From: Synechococcus sp. Tobar12-5m-g
GTDB lineage: Bacteria > Cyanobacteriota > Cyanobacteriia > PCC-6307 > Cyanobiaceae
Direction: 5' to 3'
NCBI RefSeq assembly: GCF_024345415.1
Contig: NZ_JAGQBB010000011.1
Span: forward strand, 1-64,000
Length of the DNA: 64,000 nucleotides
In this document: positions 62,858 through 64,000 of the stretch, in pieces
Numbering within the stretch: position 1 is the first letter of the stretch
Layout: the number at the start of each line of letters is the position of its first letter
Position numbers and translations under genes: made by a program
The notes under the pieces: model-generated
What the model was told of the DNA's origin: nothing
What the model saw: only the letters and a program-made list of their open reading frames with translations
Databases searched by the model: none

Positions 62858-64000
62858 TCAGGCCTCCGCCAGCAGGCGTTGCAGGGGCTGCCAGACGGCA
62901 GCAGCGGCGGGAAGCTTCCCCAGCACCTCCTGGCAGAAGCCCCGCTTGAGCAGGCGGGCGGCGGTGGCGGCGTCGATGCCCCGACTCTGCAGGTAGAAGA
63001 GCTGATCAGCCTGCAGGCGGCTCACGGTGGCGCCATGGGTGCAGCGCACCTCATCGGCCACGATTTCCAGCTGCGGCTTGGTGTCGATGCGGGCCTGATC
63101 CGAGAGCAGCAGGTTGCGGCTGATCTGGTTGGCGTTGGTGCGCTGGGCCAGCCTCGGAACGCTCACCGCGCCATCGAACACACTGCGGCCACGGCCATCG
63201 GCGATGGCCTTGTGGACCTGCTCCAGGGCCCCGTCGGGCCCGAGGAAGCGGACCTGGCTGTGGGTGTCGGCCACCTGCGGCCCCTCCACCAGTTGCAACC
63301 CCAGAAGCTCCGTCTGGGCCGCCCCGTCCACCTGGCTGATCCGTGGCTCGAACCGGAAGAGGGCCCAGCCGCGGCTGGCCGCCACGGACCGGAATCGGCT
63401 GCCGCTGGCCTGCTCCACCGCCAGGTGCCCCAGGAAACAGGCACCGCCCTCGCCAAGGGCCAACAGGCCATGGAGCAGCTCGGCCCCTTGGCCAAGCTGC
63501 GCTTCCACCACCAGGCTGCTCAGACTCGAGCCCGAGCCAAGCTGCACCTGAAGCACCTTCAGGTTGGCGTTCTCCTCCAGCACCAGCAGCACCCGCACCG
63601 GCAGCAGCGTGTGCTGCTGGTCGGCCACGGCAACCAGCTCAAGGGTTTCGGCCACGCAGCCGCTCACCCTCAGGGCCAGGCAATGGCGGGCCGTGGCCTG
63701 GTTGAACTCCACGGGCCAGTGCTGCTCACTTCCGCAGCACGCCAGGGAGTGGCCCAGGTCCTGATCAAGTTGCTCGGGTGTGAGCCGGCTCAGGCCCGCT
63801 GGCAGAAACTGGCCAGCCAGGGGGTCGCTGAGGCCATCAAGCCAAAGGCGAACGGTACCGGCTGCCGGCGCGGGGCAGTCGGCGAGCTGGGCCAGGCCCT
63901 GACCGTCGGCGACCAGGGCGAGGGCGGCCGGATCGAGGGCCGTGAGGGGGGCCAGGTCGGTGAAGCGCCAGTCTTCCTGGCGGCGATTCGGCAGGGATTG
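62858..64000 (-). CDS. sufD: Fe-S cluster assembly protein SufD, 5' end outside the window
   Basis: Scaffold subunit that works with SufB and SufC. The frame is open to the window edge, where it reads NRRQEDWRFTDLAPLTALDP, the start of the SufD core, so only some 20-40 N-terminal residues are missing. The beta-helix core includes VLLVLEENANLKVLQVQLGS and the conserved C-terminal DTKPQLEIVADEVRCTHGAT, then FYLQSRGIDAATAARLLKRG. Six bases separate its stop from sufS. Confidence 0.93.
   Translation of the reverse strand, partial: QSLPNRRQEDWRFTDLAPLTALDPAALALVADGQGLAQLADCPAPAAGTVRLWLDGLSDPLAGQFLPAGLSRLTPEQLDQDLGHSLACCGSEQHWPVEFNQATARHCLALRVSGCVAETLELVAVADQQHTLLPVRVLLVLEENANLKVLQVQLGSGSSLSSLVVEAQLGQGAELLHGLLALGEGGACFLGHLAVEQASGSRFRSVAASRGWALFRFEPRISQVDGAAQTELLGLQLVEGPQVADTHSQVRFLGPDGALEQVHKAIADGRGRSVFDGAVSVPRLAQRTNANQISRNLLLSDQARIDTKPQLEIVADEVRCTHGATVSRLQADQLFYLQSRGIDAATAARLLKRGFCQEVLGKLPAAAAVWQPLQRLLAEA

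Overview
The window comes from a high-GC cyanobacterium of the Synechococcus/Cyanobium (alpha-cyanobacterial) type. The evidence is psaK, a 33-residue petN, thf1, cyanobacterial DUF1830, DUF2499 and DUF3593 families, an uncoupled clpP/clpS pair, and the HIP1 octamer GCGATCGC at about 23726, 33879, 40752 and 41061. No tRNA, rRNA or CRISPR array was seen.

Layout. 0.1-4.4 kb: remains of a polysaccharide locus (truncated glycosyltransferase, sugar aminotransferase, Wzm/Wzt exporter). 4.4-9 kb: a lower-GC graveyard of ISAs1 and IS5 transposase pieces, a truncated VOC gene and a likely hydrogenase-maturation protease fragment, with an intact methyltransferase and a sugar O/N-acetyltransferase among them. 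8.8-12 kb: broken amidase, mtnA, beta-carbonic anhydrase. 12-14.1 kb: a second graveyard (frameshifted methyltransferase, IS66 remnant, serine-recombinase N-terminus) that runs up to the first codon of htpG. 14.1-19.3 kb: htpG, rpmB, two proteins with twin-arginine-like leaders, and a pyruvyltransferase. 19.5-21.9 kb: a third accessory island with a six-fold zinc-ribbon/GIY-YIG-like protein, a TnpB tail and an IS66 tail.

From 22 kb on the sequence is mostly core genome: DUF2499/DUF3593/glutamate-receptor-like channel, psaK, dxs, ilvA, scpB, yggT, pyk, an FtsX-type permease, ftsH, clpP, thf1, petN, clpS, a structured-RNA candidate, purK, recQ, aroB, the dTDP-rhamnose operon rfbACDB, the sulfate-activation operon sat-cysQ-cysC, an ABC-2 exporter trio, a DUF296-glutaredoxin fusion, an IS5 remnant beside an intact VOC gene, a TspO-like protein, and sufS/sufD at the right edge.

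Functional themes. Surface polysaccharide: aminotransferase, acetyltransferase, Wzm/Wzt, CsaB-like pyruvyltransferase and dTDP-rhamnose supply. Thylakoid upkeep: ftsH, thf1, clpP and clpS lie within 6 kb, with psaK and petN nearby. Sulfur: sat-cysQ-cysC and suf genes. The most unusual items are the zinc-ribbon/GIY-YIG-like protein, the receptor-channel with a non-canonical pore loop, the structured RNA next to purK, and a short GC-rich repeat sitting inside separate dead transposases.
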